NCBI RefSeq assembly: GCF_037203605.1
Contig: NZ_JBBDHC010000007.1
Span: forward strand, 62,001-126,000
Length of the DNA: 64,000 nt
Direction of reading: 5' to 3'
Source of the DNA: Denitratimonas tolerans
Lineage (GTDB): Bacteria > Pseudomonadota > Gammaproteobacteria > Xanthomonadales > Xanthomonadaceae
The notes under the pieces were generated by a model. It ran no database searches. It was not told the DNA's origin and saw only the letters and a list, made by a program, of their open reading frames with translations. Numbering within the stretch: the stretch's first letter is position 1; the number at the start of each line of letters is the position of its first letter. Of the stretch, positions 45,460 to 55,682 are shown in pieces. A program made the position numbers and the translations under genes.

Positions 45460-45885
45460 ATGCTGACGATTGCGCCCGGTCTGTTCATTCCCGAAGAGGA
45501 GCTGATCGAGCGCTTCGTGCGCGCTTCCGGCCCGGGCGGGCAGAACGTGAACAAGGTGTCCACCGCGGTGGAGCTGCGCTTCGACGCCGGTGCCTCGCCC
45601 TCGCTGCCCGAGGCCGTGCGCGAGCGCCTCCTCGCCCGCCGCGACCGACGCATCGGTGCCGACGGCGTGATCGTGATCAATGCGCAGCGCTTCCGCAGCC
45701 AGGACCGCAACCGCGAGGACGCGCGCGCCCGCCTTGCCGCGCTGATCGACGCGGCGCGCGTGCCGCCCAGGCCGCGCATTGCGACCAAACCCACGCGCGC
45801 TTCCAAGGAACGGCGCATCGAGGCCAAGAAGGGGCGCGGCGACATCAAGCGCGGGCGCAGCGCGCGCTGGAATCCCGAAGGATGA
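45460..45885 (+). CDS. arfB: Peptidyl-tRNA hydrolase ArfB (ribosome rescue)
   Basis: A 141-residue release-factor-like protein that frees ribosomes stalled on non-stop mRNAs. The catalytic GGQ is at 26-28 in ASGPGGQNVNKVST. The C-terminal basic tail (KPTRASKERRIEAKKGRGDIKRGR) would enter the empty mRNA channel. Both hallmarks are intact. It overlaps the following acyltransferase gene by four bases. Confidence 0.95.
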   Translation: MLTIAPGLFIPEEELIERFVRASGPGGQNVNKVSTAVELRFDAGASPSLPEAVRERLLARRDRRIGADGVIVINAQRFRSQDRNREDARARLAALIDAARVPPRPRIATKPTRASKERRIEAKKGRGDIKRGRSARWNPEG

Positions 45886-46478
45886 GCACCGGACCGGTGG
45901 TGCCCGCGCTTCCCGCCAGCGCGCCGCGCCAGGGCAACGCGCTGGCGCGCGCCTTCGGGCGCACGATCCTGCGCCTGGGCGGATGGCGCATCGAGGGCGA
46001 GTTTCCCGATCTTGCGCGCTTCGTCATCATCGTCGCGCCGCACTCCTCGGCCTGGGACGCGGTGTGGGGCATCGCCGGGATGCTGGCGATGGGGGTGCGC
46101 ATCACCTTCCTGGCCAAGGCCGAAGCCTTCCGCGGCCCACTGGGCTGGCTGCTGTCGCGGATCGGCGGCGTGCCGGTGGATCGGGACAAGGCGCACGGCG
46201 CGGTGGAACAGGCGGCTGCCCGGCTTCGCGGCGAAGGTCCGACCTGGTTCCTGCTTGCGCCCGAAGGCACCCGCCGGCGGGTGGAGCGCTGGAAGTCCGG
46301 CTTCTGGCACATCGCGCGCAGCGCGCAGGTGCCGGTGATGCTGGCCGCCTTCCACTACCCGGAAAAGACCATGATTCTCGGCCCGCTGGTGACGCCCGGC
46401 CCGGATGCCGATGCCGACATGGCGCGGGTGCGCGAGTGGTACCGCCCCTTCATCGGCAAGCGCCGCGGCACGGTGTAG
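45882..46478 (+). CDS. PlsC-type 1-acyl-glycerol-3-phosphate acyltransferase family protein
   Basis: A 198-residue acyltransferase. The HX4D motif is HSSAWD (H54-D59), the substrate-binding region is FLAKAEAFRGPLG, and EGTR is at 128-131. It is shorter than PlsC (about 245 residues) and lacks a clear N-terminal anchor, as in the stand-alone family members that remodel lipids or acylate other acceptors. It is translationally coupled to arfB. A separate lysophospholipid acyltransferase role is inferred only from motifs. Confidence 0.85.
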   Translation: MSTGPVVPALPASAPRQGNALARAFGRTILRLGGWRIEGEFPDLARFVIIVAPHSSAWDAVWGIAGMLAMGVRITFLAKAEAFRGPLGWLLSRIGGVPVDRDKAHGAVEQAAARLRGEGPTWFLLAPEGTRRRVERWKSGFWHIARSAQVPVMLAAFHYPEKTMILGPLVTPGPDADADMARVREWYRPFIGKRRGTV

Positions 46479-46549
46479 CGCCCTGCGGATTTGGGGGTCT
46501 GCGCCGCGCAGCGCGACACTGTGGGCTTCTTGGCTTTCGGAGGTTCGCG

Positions 46550-47221
46550 ATGGATACCGCCTGGGCCCGCCGCATGCTGGGCAGGCTCGAACCCTGGTTC
46601 GAGACGCTGCAGGGCTTTCACGACCGCGCCAACGCGCACGCGCTCTACGATCCGGCCACGCCGGAAGGGCGCATCCGCTTTTCCAACCTGCAGGTCTTCC
46701 TGCGCCAGCTCCTGCCGTGGCGGCCCACGGTGCTGCTGGTGGGCGAGGCGCCGGGCTACCGCGGCGCGTGGCGCACCGGGGTCAACTTCTGCGCCGAAAG
46801 CAACATGATGGGGCCGAAGGATCGCTTCGGCCTGTTTGGCGGCGCGGAGGCCGGCTACCGGCTCATCGCCGAGGGCCAGCGCCTGCGCAGCGAGGCCAGC
46901 GCCACCGTGGTGCAGCGCGTTTTCCAGGAGCTGCCCGAACCGGTGCTGGTATGGCCGGCGCTGCCGCTGCACCCGCACCGACCCGGCGTGGACGAATCCA
47001 ACCGCACGCCGACGCCGGCCGAGCTCAGGCGCGACGGCCTGCCCCAGCTCGAACAGCTCATCGGCATCTTCGGTCCCGCGCACATCGCCGCCGTGGGCAA
47101 TATCGGCCACGCCACGCTCGCCGGGCTGGGCATCGAGGCGACGAAGATCCGCCACCCCGCGCACGGCGGCGGACCGGCGTTCCGCGACGGGCTGCTGGCG
47201 CTGATGAACGACCGGCACTGA
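46550..47221 (+). CDS. Uracil-DNA glycosylase superfamily protein
   Basis: A 223-residue protein with the UDG superfamily motif 1 VLLVGEAPGYRGAWRTGVNF (GEAPG at 65-69) and a C-terminal motif HPAHGGGPAF, where the catalytic or DNA-binding HPS/T loop usually lies. The family includes glycosylases of types 4 and 5 and uncharacterised relatives; no Fe-S cysteines are apparent. Activity on uracil or other lesions is inferred. GGAGG lies about 10 bases upstream of the ATG at 46550. Confidence 0.82.
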   Translation: MDTAWARRMLGRLEPWFETLQGFHDRANAHALYDPATPEGRIRFSNLQVFLRQLLPWRPTVLLVGEAPGYRGAWRTGVNFCAESNMMGPKDRFGLFGGAEAGYRLIAEGQRLRSEASATVVQRVFQELPEPVLVWPALPLHPHRPGVDESNRTPTPAELRRDGLPQLEQLIGIFGPAHIAAVGNIGHATLAGLGIEATKIRHPAHGGGPAFRDGLLALMNDRH

Positions 47222-47272
47222 CGAAGCCGCGTCAGGCGCGCCGCGGCGCGGCGGGACGGTTCCCGTGCGCGA

Positions 47273-48169
47273 TCAGTCCAGCCGCCGCTGGAGGGGGCAG
47301 AGGAACTGCCAGGTGTCCGGGAAATGCCACGGGAAAACGAGGTGGCCTTCCGGGAAGCTGCCGTAGCTCAGGGTGTCGCCGGCGTTCCAGCCGGCGGCGA
47401 GGAAGGCGTCGCGGTCGGCCTGCACGGCCGGGTAGTAGTAGTCCTGCGTGCCCACGCGCAGATCGACCGGGATTTTTCGCGCGGCCTGCGCAAGCAGGGC
47501 CGGGCAGTTGGCCGGAGGCTGGCACGCCCACTGCTGCAGCACGCCCGCGCTGATGCCGTAGCCGGCGAAGGTGCGGATGTCCGGTACGCCGCTGCGCTGG
47601 CGCAGCGCCAGGTCGTGCATCACGTGGCCGCCGGCCGAATAGCCCCAGCCGTGAATGCGGCTGGCGTCGATGTTGTAGTGGGCCGCGACGTCGTCGAGGA
47701 TCGCCTGGAACATCGGGTAGTCGAGCGCCGGATACCAGCTGCCCTGCGAACCGGACGCCACCGGCGCGGCGACGAGGAAGCCGCCGGCCTGCGCCTGCGC
47801 CGACCATTGATCGCGCAGCCACTGCGCCGCGGCGGGCGCGGTGCCCGCGCCGCCGGCCCCGTGCAGCACCAGCAGCAGCGGCGCGGGGGCGGCGAAGGGA
47901 TAGCCGGTCGGCACATAGAGGTAGTAGTCGCGCGGCTGGCCGAACACCGCGACGCTGCGCGTCTGCGCGCCCGGATAGGCCCCACCGCTGCCGTACGAGG
48001 GTTCACGGTGGAACGCATCGCCGCTCTCGAATCCGTCGAAGAACAGCGGCGGCGCGCCCTGTCCGCAGACCCAACCGGGCAGGCGGGCGGTGGAAAGCGC
48101 GCCGGCGGGCGCGGCGGCGGCCAGCATCGATGCGGCTGCGATGAAGCGAACGATGAGCGCCTTCAGCAT
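47273..48169 (-). CDS. Secreted PHB-depolymerase/esterase-type alpha/beta hydrolase with DGFE motif
   Basis: A 298-residue precursor with signal peptide LKALIVRFIAAASMLAAAAPAGA. The nucleophile serine is S178 in GWGYSAGGH, the oxyanion-hole sequence is LVLHGAGG, an aspartate lies in RVGTQDYYY and a histidine in FPEGHLVFPW. The layout is that of LpqC/poly(3-hydroxybutyrate) depolymerase-type esterases. Unusually, FFDGFESGD, the motif found at the C-terminus of the beta-helix proteins, lies at 43-51, right after the signal peptide. The start at 48169 was chosen for the signal sequence. Confidence 0.85.
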   Translation of the reverse strand: MLKALIVRFIAAASMLAAAAPAGALSTARLPGWVCGQGAPPLFFDGFESGDAFHREPSYGSGGAYPGAQTRSVAVFGQPRDYYLYVPTGYPFAAPAPLLLVLHGAGGAGTAPAAAQWLRDQWSAQAQAGGFLVAAPVASGSQGSWYPALDYPMFQAILDDVAAHYNIDASRIHGWGYSAGGHVMHDLALRQRSGVPDIRTFAGYGISAGVLQQWACQPPANCPALLAQAARKIPVDLRVGTQDYYYPAVQADRDAFLAAGWNAGDTLSYGSFPEGHLVFPWHFPDTWQFLCPLQRRLD

Positions 48170-48246
48170 CCGCGTACTCTCCAGCACGCAATCACGGCAG
48201 GCAAGCGGTGCGGGGAAACACACGGACCGCCGGTATCATCGCGCCG

Positions 48247-49395
48247 ATGAATCGTCCCGCCTCGCCCCGAATGCCGCCCTATGCCGACGCGCTCACCGGG
48301 CTGCGCGGCATGGCGGCGCTGTGGGTGCTGGTGTTCCATCTCTGGCAGCGCACGGGCGCGCCGGCGCTGGCGCTCGGGCCGCTCGATTTCACCCCGCTGG
48401 CGGCGCACGGCTATCTGGGCGTGGATCTTTTCTTCGTGCTGTCGGGCTATCTCATCGGCGGGCCGTGGGTGGCCGCGCGGCTGGGCGGGGCGAAGGTCGC
48501 ATTCGGCACGTTCTGGCGGCGGCGCGTCCTGCGCGTCTTTCCAGCCTACTGGGCGCAGTGGATCGTGCTGGCGTTGCTCGCCGCGCTCGGCCCCGGCGGC
48601 TTTCCGATGGGTGCCGGTGAAGCCCTGCTCAGCGTCACCCTGACCGCGAACCTGATCAACAACGCCACGGCGCTCAACCCGGTGTGGTGGTCGCTGCCGG
48701 TGGAATGGGATTTCTACCTTGTCGCGCCGCTGGTGGCGCTGGCCTTCGCCGCGCGGCGCGCGCTGCCGCGCGGACTCGTGCTGCTCGTGCTGGCCTGCGT
48801 CGGATTCCGGGTGCTGGTCTGGTGGATGGTGTTTGATCAGGGGGTCGAGTGGCTCACGCTCTACCGCTGGGTGATCCAACTGCCGGGGCGTCTGGACCAG
48901 TTCGCGCTGGGCATGCTGGTGGCGCACGCGTTGATGCTCGGCCGCAGCGGTTCCGACCGCTGCCTGCTGCTGGCGGGAGTCGCGGTGACCCTGGTGCTGG
49001 TGTGGCTGCTTCCGCGCGCGGGCTATGTGGTCGATGGGGCGCTGGCACCCTGGCTGTTTCTCCAGTTCACCCTGTTCGGCTGCGCCTTCGCCGCCCTCGT
49101 CGGTGCCGCGGCCATATCGCGCGCGATGCCGGTGCGCGCGCTGCTGGCGAACCGGCCGATGGTCTTTCTTGGCACCATCAGCTACAGCCTCTACCTGTGG
49201 CATTACCCGGTGCTCGACGGGCTGGCGCGCTACGCGAAGGCGAGGGGGGCCGACACGGCGAGCTGGTGCTGGGCGGCGCTGGCGGTGATCGCGAGCGTGG
49301 CGGTTTCGGCGCTGTCCTACGCGCTGACCGAGCGCCCCTTCCTGCGGCACCGGCGCGAAAAGATGCGGCCCGACGCCCCGCGCGCTGCGCCCTGA
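48247..49395 (+). CDS. OafA/YrhL-type acyltransferase (acyltransferase 3)
   Basis: A 382-residue inner-membrane O-acyltransferase with about ten helices. The family motifs are ADALTGLRGMAALWVLVFHLWQ with the catalytic histidine, GVDLFFVLSGYLIG, and RRRVLRVFPAYW. The C-terminal ISYSLYLWHYPV also fits. Members acetylate or succinylate surface polysaccharides, lipid A sugars or periplasmic glucans; the acceptor is unknown. No polysaccharide cluster is adjacent. It is divergent from the esterase gene, with 77 bases between them. Confidence 0.92.
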   Translation: MNRPASPRMPPYADALTGLRGMAALWVLVFHLWQRTGAPALALGPLDFTPLAAHGYLGVDLFFVLSGYLIGGPWVAARLGGAKVAFGTFWRRRVLRVFPAYWAQWIVLALLAALGPGGFPMGAGEALLSVTLTANLINNATALNPVWWSLPVEWDFYLVAPLVALAFAARRALPRGLVLLVLACVGFRVLVWWMVFDQGVEWLTLYRWVIQLPGRLDQFALGMLVAHALMLGRSGSDRCLLLAGVAVTLVLVWLLPRAGYVVDGALAPWLFLQFTLFGCAFAALVGAAAISRAMPVRALLANRPMVFLGTISYSLYLWHYPVLDGLARYAKARGADTASWCWAALAVIASVAVSALSYALTERPFLRHRREKMRPDAPRAAP

Positions 49396-49408
49396 ACCAG
49401 ACAGCCGA

Positions 49409-50356
49409 TCAGCCGGCGGGAAGTTCGGCCAGCCAGTCGCGCGGGCGCAGGTAGTCGGCCAGGCGCGCCTCGGGGCTGCCCGGTTCGGGCGCATAGCCGT
49501 ATTCGAAGCGCACCTGCGGCGGCAGGCTCATCAGGATGGATTCGGTGCGCCCGCCCGACTGCAGGCCGAACAGGGTGCCGCGGTCCCAGACCAGGTTGAA
49601 CTCGACGTAGCGCCCGCGCCGGTAGAGCTGGAAGTCGCGCTCGCGTGCGCCGTACGGCATGTCGCGGCGGCGCTCGACCAAGGGCAGGTAGGCTTCGAGG
49701 AAGGCGTCGCCCACGGCGCGCGCGTAGTCGAAGCTGCGCGCAAAGCCCCAGGCGTTGAGGTCGTCGAAGAACAGCCCGCCGACGCCGCGCGCCTCGTTGC
49801 GGTGCTTCAAAAAGAAGTAGCGGTCGCACCAGGCCTTGTGTTCGACATACACCGTCTCGCCGAAGGGCGAGCAGGCGCGCCGCGCGACCTCGTGCCAGTG
49901 GCGGATGTCGGCATCCACGGGATAGTACGGGGTGAGGTCGAAGCCGCCACCGAACCACCAGGCCGGAGCCGAACCCGGTGGACGCGCCTCGAAGTAGCGC
50001 ACGTTCATGTGGGTAGTGGGCACATACGGGTTTTTCGGATGCAGCACCATCGAGACGCCGCAGGCGCGCCAGGGCGCGCCCGCCAGTTCGGGCCGGTGCG
50101 CGCTGGCCGAGGCCGGCAGCGCCGCGCCGTGCACCTCGGAGAAGTTCACGCCGCCCTGCTCGAACACCGCACCATGCTTGATCACGCGCGAGCGACCGCC
50201 GCCGCCGTCTTCACGCTGCCAGGTGTCTTCGGTGAACGCGGCACCGCCATCGGCGGCCTCCAGCGCCGCGCAAAGGCGATCCTGCAGCGCAGACAGCCAG
50301 GCGAGGACCGCCGCCGCATCGGGCGGCGCGTCGGGTGCCGCGGCAGGCGTGCTCAT
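49409..50356 (-). CDS. hemF: Oxygen-dependent coproporphyrinogen III oxidase
   Basis: It decarboxylates coproporphyrinogen III to protoporphyrinogen IX in haem synthesis. The 315 residues contain the conserved NPYVPTTHMNVRYFEA, WWFGGGFDLTPYYP, CDRYFFLKHRNEARGVGGLFFDDL and the GRYVEFNLVWDRGTLFGLQSGGRTESILMSLPP region, with the catalytic histidines and aspartates intact. Its start overlaps the stop of the upstream cNMP-rhodanese gene by four bases, indicating coupled translation. Confidence 0.96.
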   Translation of the reverse strand: MSTPAAAPDAPPDAAAVLAWLSALQDRLCAALEAADGGAAFTEDTWQREDGGGGRSRVIKHGAVFEQGGVNFSEVHGAALPASASAHRPELAGAPWRACGVSMVLHPKNPYVPTTHMNVRYFEARPPGSAPAWWFGGGFDLTPYYPVDADIRHWHEVARRACSPFGETVYVEHKAWCDRYFFLKHRNEARGVGGLFFDDLNAWGFARSFDYARAVGDAFLEAYLPLVERRRDMPYGARERDFQLYRRGRYVEFNLVWDRGTLFGLQSGGRTESILMSLPPQVRFEYGYAPEPGSPEARLADYLRPRDWLAELPAG

Positions 50357-51405
50357 GCGCCCTGCTTCTCCTGCTGGCGCAGCATGCCCAGCAGGCCGCC
50401 CTGAAGCGCGTACACGTCGAAACCCAGGCGGGTGAGGATGAAGGCCGCTGCCGCACTGCGCTCGCCGGTGTTGCAGTAGACAATGAGTTTGTCGTCGCGA
50501 CCGAAGCGGTCGACCGCATCTTCGCGCAGCCGGTACAGCGGCAGGTTGATCGCATCGCGGATGGCGCGCTGCTCGAACTCGGCCGGCAGGCGCACGTCGA
50601 TCACGGTGGCACCGGTGCGCGCCAGGAGCGATGCCTGTGCGGGGTTGACCCATTCCACCACCGGCGGCTTGAGCACGTCCTCGAAGGTGCGGCGCGACAG
50701 GCGCATGAGCCGACCGTCCTGCATCATCCTCACGGTGGCGTTGCGGGTGGTGTTGGCGAGCAGAGCGTCCTCGCCGAAGCAGTCCCCGCGCACCAGGTAG
50801 GCGACCACCGATTCGCTGTCGTCCAGGTGCTTGAGCACCGAAGCGGCACCTTCCTTGATGACGTAGAAATAGTCGCCCGGGTCGCCCTCTCGCACGATCA
50901 CGTCATCGGCGCGCACCGCGATTTCCTCGAAACCCTGGAACATGCGCTCGATGTTGCCGGTGGGCATCTTGCGGAAGGCGCGGCTTTGCAGCAGCCGGAA
51001 TACCCAGCGGTTGGCGTCTGCACCGCCGTCCGCCTCGCTGGCGGTGCGCGCGATCTGGTCCCAGGCGATGACCTTCTCCAGGTAGCGCCGATCGAAGCGC
51101 GCGATGCGCGCCGAGGGCGAGCTCACCGTGGCGGTGAATCGCCTGGGCTGGGAATCCCCGAGCGAGTAGCGCCCCTGCAGCGCCCCGGCCTCGAACTGGC
51201 GGGTCTTGCCGTCCGGGTACTCGGCGCTCACCGCGCCGTCGAGCAGGTACAGGGTGTCGTCGTCCATGTCGCCGGCGCGGAACAGCACCTCGCCGCGCGC
51301 ATAGTCGGAAAACGCGGCTTCGCCGGCCAGCTGATCGCGCGTTTCGGGACGCAGCGCATCGAGCGGATAGAGCCGTGCGAGCGCATCGGTCATCGTGGTG
51401 TTCAT
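50353..51405 (-). CDS. Tandem cyclic-nucleotide-binding domains fused to rhodanese
   Basis: A 350-residue soluble protein. It contains two cNMP-binding-like beta-barrels (about 30-115 and 150-250) and a C-terminal rhodanese domain (about 265-345) with the active-site cysteine in VYCNTGERSAAAA. The second barrel has a good phosphate-binding cassette (GEDALLANTTRNATV); the first is degenerate. There is no DNA-binding helix-turn-helix, so this is not a CRP regulator. A nucleotide- or redox-gated sulfurtransferase is inferred. Overlap with hemF by four bases suggests a role tied to haem or Fe-S status. Confidence 0.88.
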   Translation of the reverse strand: MNTTMTDALARLYPLDALRPETRDQLAGEAAFSDYARGEVLFRAGDMDDDTLYLLDGAVSAEYPDGKTRQFEAGALQGRYSLGDSQPRRFTATVSSPSARIARFDRRYLEKVIAWDQIARTASEADGGADANRWVFRLLQSRAFRKMPTGNIERMFQGFEEIAVRADDVIVREGDPGDYFYVIKEGAASVLKHLDDSESVVAYLVRGDCFGEDALLANTTRNATVRMMQDGRLMRLSRRTFEDVLKPPVVEWVNPAQASLLARTGATVIDVRLPAEFEQRAIRDAINLPLYRLREDAVDRFGRDDKLIVYCNTGERSAAAAFILTRLGFDVYALQGGLLGMLRQQEKQGA

Positions 51406-51475
51406 CCGGTAGCCCCTGAAGTCCTGACAAGAGTGTAGCGGGCCGGCCGCTCCGGGAAAACGCGCCGCGACAAAC

Positions 51476-51503
51476 GCGAAAGCGGCCCGACGGCCGCTTT
51501 CGC
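51476..51503. terminator. Intrinsic terminator after rpoD
   Basis: GCGAAAGCGGCC, four bases, GGCCGCTTTCGC is a perfect 12-bp stem. It lies 39 bases beyond the rpoD stop and 70 bases upstream of the cNMP-rhodanese gene. On the minus strand GTTTGT follows, a weak T-run. Confidence 0.75.
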
Positions 51504-51541
51504 TGGATCATGCCTGCGCCGCCCGACGGCGCGCGGCTCAT

Positions 51542-53416
<1,875 letters not shown>

Positions 53417-53458
53417 GGGTAACCTGAATGGGGTTTTGTCAAGGGGAAAGAACGCGAC

Positions 53459-53464
53459 AGTATA
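53459..53464 (-). promoter_or_regulatory. -10 element candidate upstream of rpoD
   Basis: TATACT on the minus strand lies about 45 bases upstream of the rpoD start. No convincing -35 hexamer is seen 17 bases upstream of it (TGGCCG). The rest of 53417-53578 contains nothing else recognisable. Confidence 0.35.
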
Positions 53465-53578
53465 GCGATTTGGGCCACTTCCGGCCAGAAGATGGCTGAA
53501 CCGCCCCGCACGCGGAGGCGTGACCGGCCCTGCAAAATCTCGTTCTGCGCGGTGCGAGCGGTGGCCGGCGAGGTGCGA

Positions 53579-54016
53579 TCACGCCTGCAACCAGAACGTG
53601 ACCGGGCCGTCGTTGATCAGACTGACCACCATATGCGCCCCGAATTCCCCGGTTTCAACCGTGCCGTGGCGCGCCCGGCATTCCGCCACGAGGCGATCGA
53701 AGCCCCGGCGCCCGTCTTCGGGCGAGGCCGCCGAGGTAAAGCCCGGGCGCATGCCCTTGCGGGTATCGGCGGCCAGGGTGAACTGGCTGACCAGCAGCAG
53801 CCCGCCGGCGACATCGGTGAGGGAACGGTTCATGCGGCCGGCCGCGTCGGCAAAGACCCGATACCCGAGCAGGCGCTCGCACATCCTCGCCACCTGCGCC
53901 TCACCGTCCCCCGGCTCGACCGCCACCAGTGCGAGCAGCCCGGGACCGATCGCCCCCACGGTGCGCTCATCGACGCGAACGCTGGCTTGGGTAACGCGCT
54001 GGATGAGGGCGATCAT
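53579..54016 (-). CDS. dtd: D-aminoacyl-tRNA deacylase
   Basis: It hydrolyses D-aminoacyl- and glycyl-tRNA(Ala) to keep translation homochiral. The 145 residues show the catalytic SQFT motif (77-80) and the NDGPVTF motif (135-141) containing the cross-subunit Gly-cisPro, both intact. The start codon lies one base from the beginning of a 242-base inverted-arm element, so its promoter or leader is within that element or further upstream. Confidence 0.95.
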   Translation of the reverse strand: MIALIQRVTQASVRVDERTVGAIGPGLLALVAVEPGDGEAQVARMCERLLGYRVFADAAGRMNRSLTDVAGGLLLVSQFTLAADTRKGMRPGFTSAASPEDGRRGFDRLVAECRARHGTVETGEFGAHMVVSLINDGPVTFWLQA

Positions 54017-54017
54017 G

Positions 54018-54259
54018 GGATGGGGCCGGGAATTGGGAATGGTCAAGAGCCGGGTCGGGCTGCGGCCTCGGGAAATGGTAGAGCATCCCCGAGGAGCATC
54101 TGAACAAGCCGTCATCACCAGCGAAGGCCGGGATCCATGTTGCTGTTTCAGGATGGATTCCAGCATGTGCTGGAATGACGGTGGAGACTTGTTCGGATGT
54201 TCCCCCGATGACCGCCGGCCCGGCTTTGCTCTTACCATTCCCAATTCCCGGCTCCATCC
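54018..54259. repeat. Inverted-arm intergenic element (242 bp) between dtd and lpxL, with a nested repeat
   Basis: The ends are near-perfect inverted repeats of about 30 bases: GGATGGGGCCGGGAATTGGG at 54018 and its reverse complement ending at 54259 (…AATTCCCGGCTCCATCC). Inside, a second inverted pair (CATCTGAACAAG…CCGTCAT from about 54097, and ATGACGG…CTTGTTCGGATG to about 54199) encloses a palindrome-rich core of the ATGACG/CGTCAT type that is common as a dispersed repeat. This looks like one small element inserted in another. Confidence 0.75.
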
Positions 54260-54268
54260 CCTCCAGAA

Positions 54269-55153
54269 ATGCCCGCCCACCTGCTCCACGCCGCCCTGTG
54301 GCTGATTGGCTGCCTGCCCTACCGCGCCCTGCACGTGCTGGGCGGGGTTCTGGGTGTGCTGGTGCGCGGCCTGCGGCCGCGCGAGGCGCGGGTGGCGTGG
54401 CGCAGCATCGCGCTGTGTTTTCCCGCGCAGGACGAAGCTGCACGCTGGGCGCTGTGGCGCGCCAACATGGCCGAAACCGGCCGGACGCTGCTCGAAACCG
54501 CGCGCTTCTGGACGCGCCCTGCGGCACGCAACCTGATGCTGGTGCGCCAGGTGGAAGGGCGCGAACTGTTCGACGCGGCGCGTGCGGCCGGGCGGGGCGT
54601 CATCATCGCCGCGCCGCACCTGGGCAACTGGGAGCTGCTCAACCAGTGGCTGGCGGCACAGTCGGAATTGGCGATCCTCTATCGCCCGCCGCGCCAGCCC
54701 TGGGCCGATGCGCTGATCCGGCGGCTGCGCGCGCAGCCGGGCGTCACGCAGGTGCGTGCCGAAGCGTCCGGGGTGCGAACCTTGTTCAAGCATCTGAAGG
54801 ATGGCGGCATGGTGGGCATCCTTCCCGACCAGCAACCCAAGCGCGGTGACGGCGAGTTCGCGTCGTTCTTCGGCATTCCCGCCCTGACCATGAGTCTTCT
54901 GCCGCGCTTGGCCCACAAGACCGGCGCGACGGTGCTGATGGCCTTCGCCGAGCGCCTGCCGGGCGCGCAGGGTTTCCGTATCCGCCTGCTCGCCGCACCC
55001 GAGGCCATCGGCGACGCCGATACGGTGCGCGGCACCACGGCGCTCAATGCCGCGGTGGAAGCCTGCGTTGCGCTTGCGCCGACGCAGTATCAGTGGAGCT
55101 ACAAGCGTTTCACCATTCGCCCTGAAGGGACCGATCCGATCCGCTATGACTGA
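54269..55153 (+). CDS. LpxL/HtrB-type lipid A acyltransferase
   Basis: A 294-residue membrane-associated acyltransferase that adds a secondary acyl chain to lipid A precursors. The HX4E catalytic motif is APHLGNWE (H117, E122). The GILPDQQPKRGDGEFASFFG segment and the C-terminal QYQWSYKRFTIRPEG are family hallmarks. An N-terminal hydrophobic segment (LLHAALWLIGCLPY) anchors it. The assignment to LpxL rather than LpxM or LpxP is not certain. It overlaps the next PH-domain gene. Confidence 0.92.
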   Translation: MPAHLLHAALWLIGCLPYRALHVLGGVLGVLVRGLRPREARVAWRSIALCFPAQDEAARWALWRANMAETGRTLLETARFWTRPAARNLMLVRQVEGRELFDAARAAGRGVIIAAPHLGNWELLNQWLAAQSELAILYRPPRQPWADALIRRLRAQPGVTQVRAEASGVRTLFKHLKDGGMVGILPDQQPKRGDGEFASFFGIPALTMSLLPRLAHKTGATVLMAFAERLPGAQGFRIRLLAAPEAIGDADTVRGTTALNAAVEACVALAPTQYQWSYKRFTIRPEGTDPIRYD

Positions 55154-55682
55154 CCTGACCACGGAAGCGCGCATCGTCCCGCCCTCGCTGTCCGCCGGGT
55201 GGCAGTTCGAGCACCTCGATCCGCGCGCGCGCTGGGGCATGCGGCTGCGCGCGCTCGTCGTCGCGCTGTTCGCGCTCGGCGTGCTCTGGATCCTGGTGGT
55301 CGTGCTGTTCGGCGTGGCGTTGGACATGGCCTGGCCGGCGGCGGTGGCCGGTGCCGGCGTGCCGGCGACGCTGCTGGTCGCGCCGATTCTTGCGTTCTTC
55401 CACGCCAGCGCGCGCTGGCGCCGCACCCGCTATGCGCTGACGCCGCAGGGCCTGCGCATCCAGCGCGGGGTATGGTGGCGCAGCGACACCGTGGTGCCGC
55501 GCTCGCGCGTGCAGCACACCGATCTGCACCGCGGCCCGCTGGATCGTGCGCTCGGCCTGGCCGGGCTGCGCGTCTACACCGCCGGCAGCGAACTGGGACG
55601 GGTGGCGCTGAACGGCCTGGCGGTCGAGCGCGCCGAGGCCCTGCGCGATGCGCTGATCCGAGTGGATGAGGATGTCGCCTGA
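55146..55682 (+). CDS. Bacterial PH-domain (bPH2, YdbS-like) membrane protein
   Basis: A 178-residue protein with two membrane helices (ALVVALFALGVLWILVVVLFG and AAVAGAGVPATLLVAPILAFF) and a bPH2 domain (about 95-165: YALTPQGLRIQRGVWWRSDTVVPRSRVQHTDL). The YdbS/YdbT pair is widespread and its function is not established. The start overlaps the lipid A acyltransferase stop and its end overlaps the YdbT-like gene by 17 bases, so the three genes form a coupled unit. Confidence 0.88.
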   Translation: MTDLTTEARIVPPSLSAGWQFEHLDPRARWGMRLRALVVALFALGVLWILVVVLFGVALDMAWPAAVAGAGVPATLLVAPILAFFHASARWRRTRYALTPQGLRIQRGVWWRSDTVVPRSRVQHTDLHRGPLDRALGLAGLRVYTAGSELGRVALNGLAVERAEALRDALIRVDEDVA

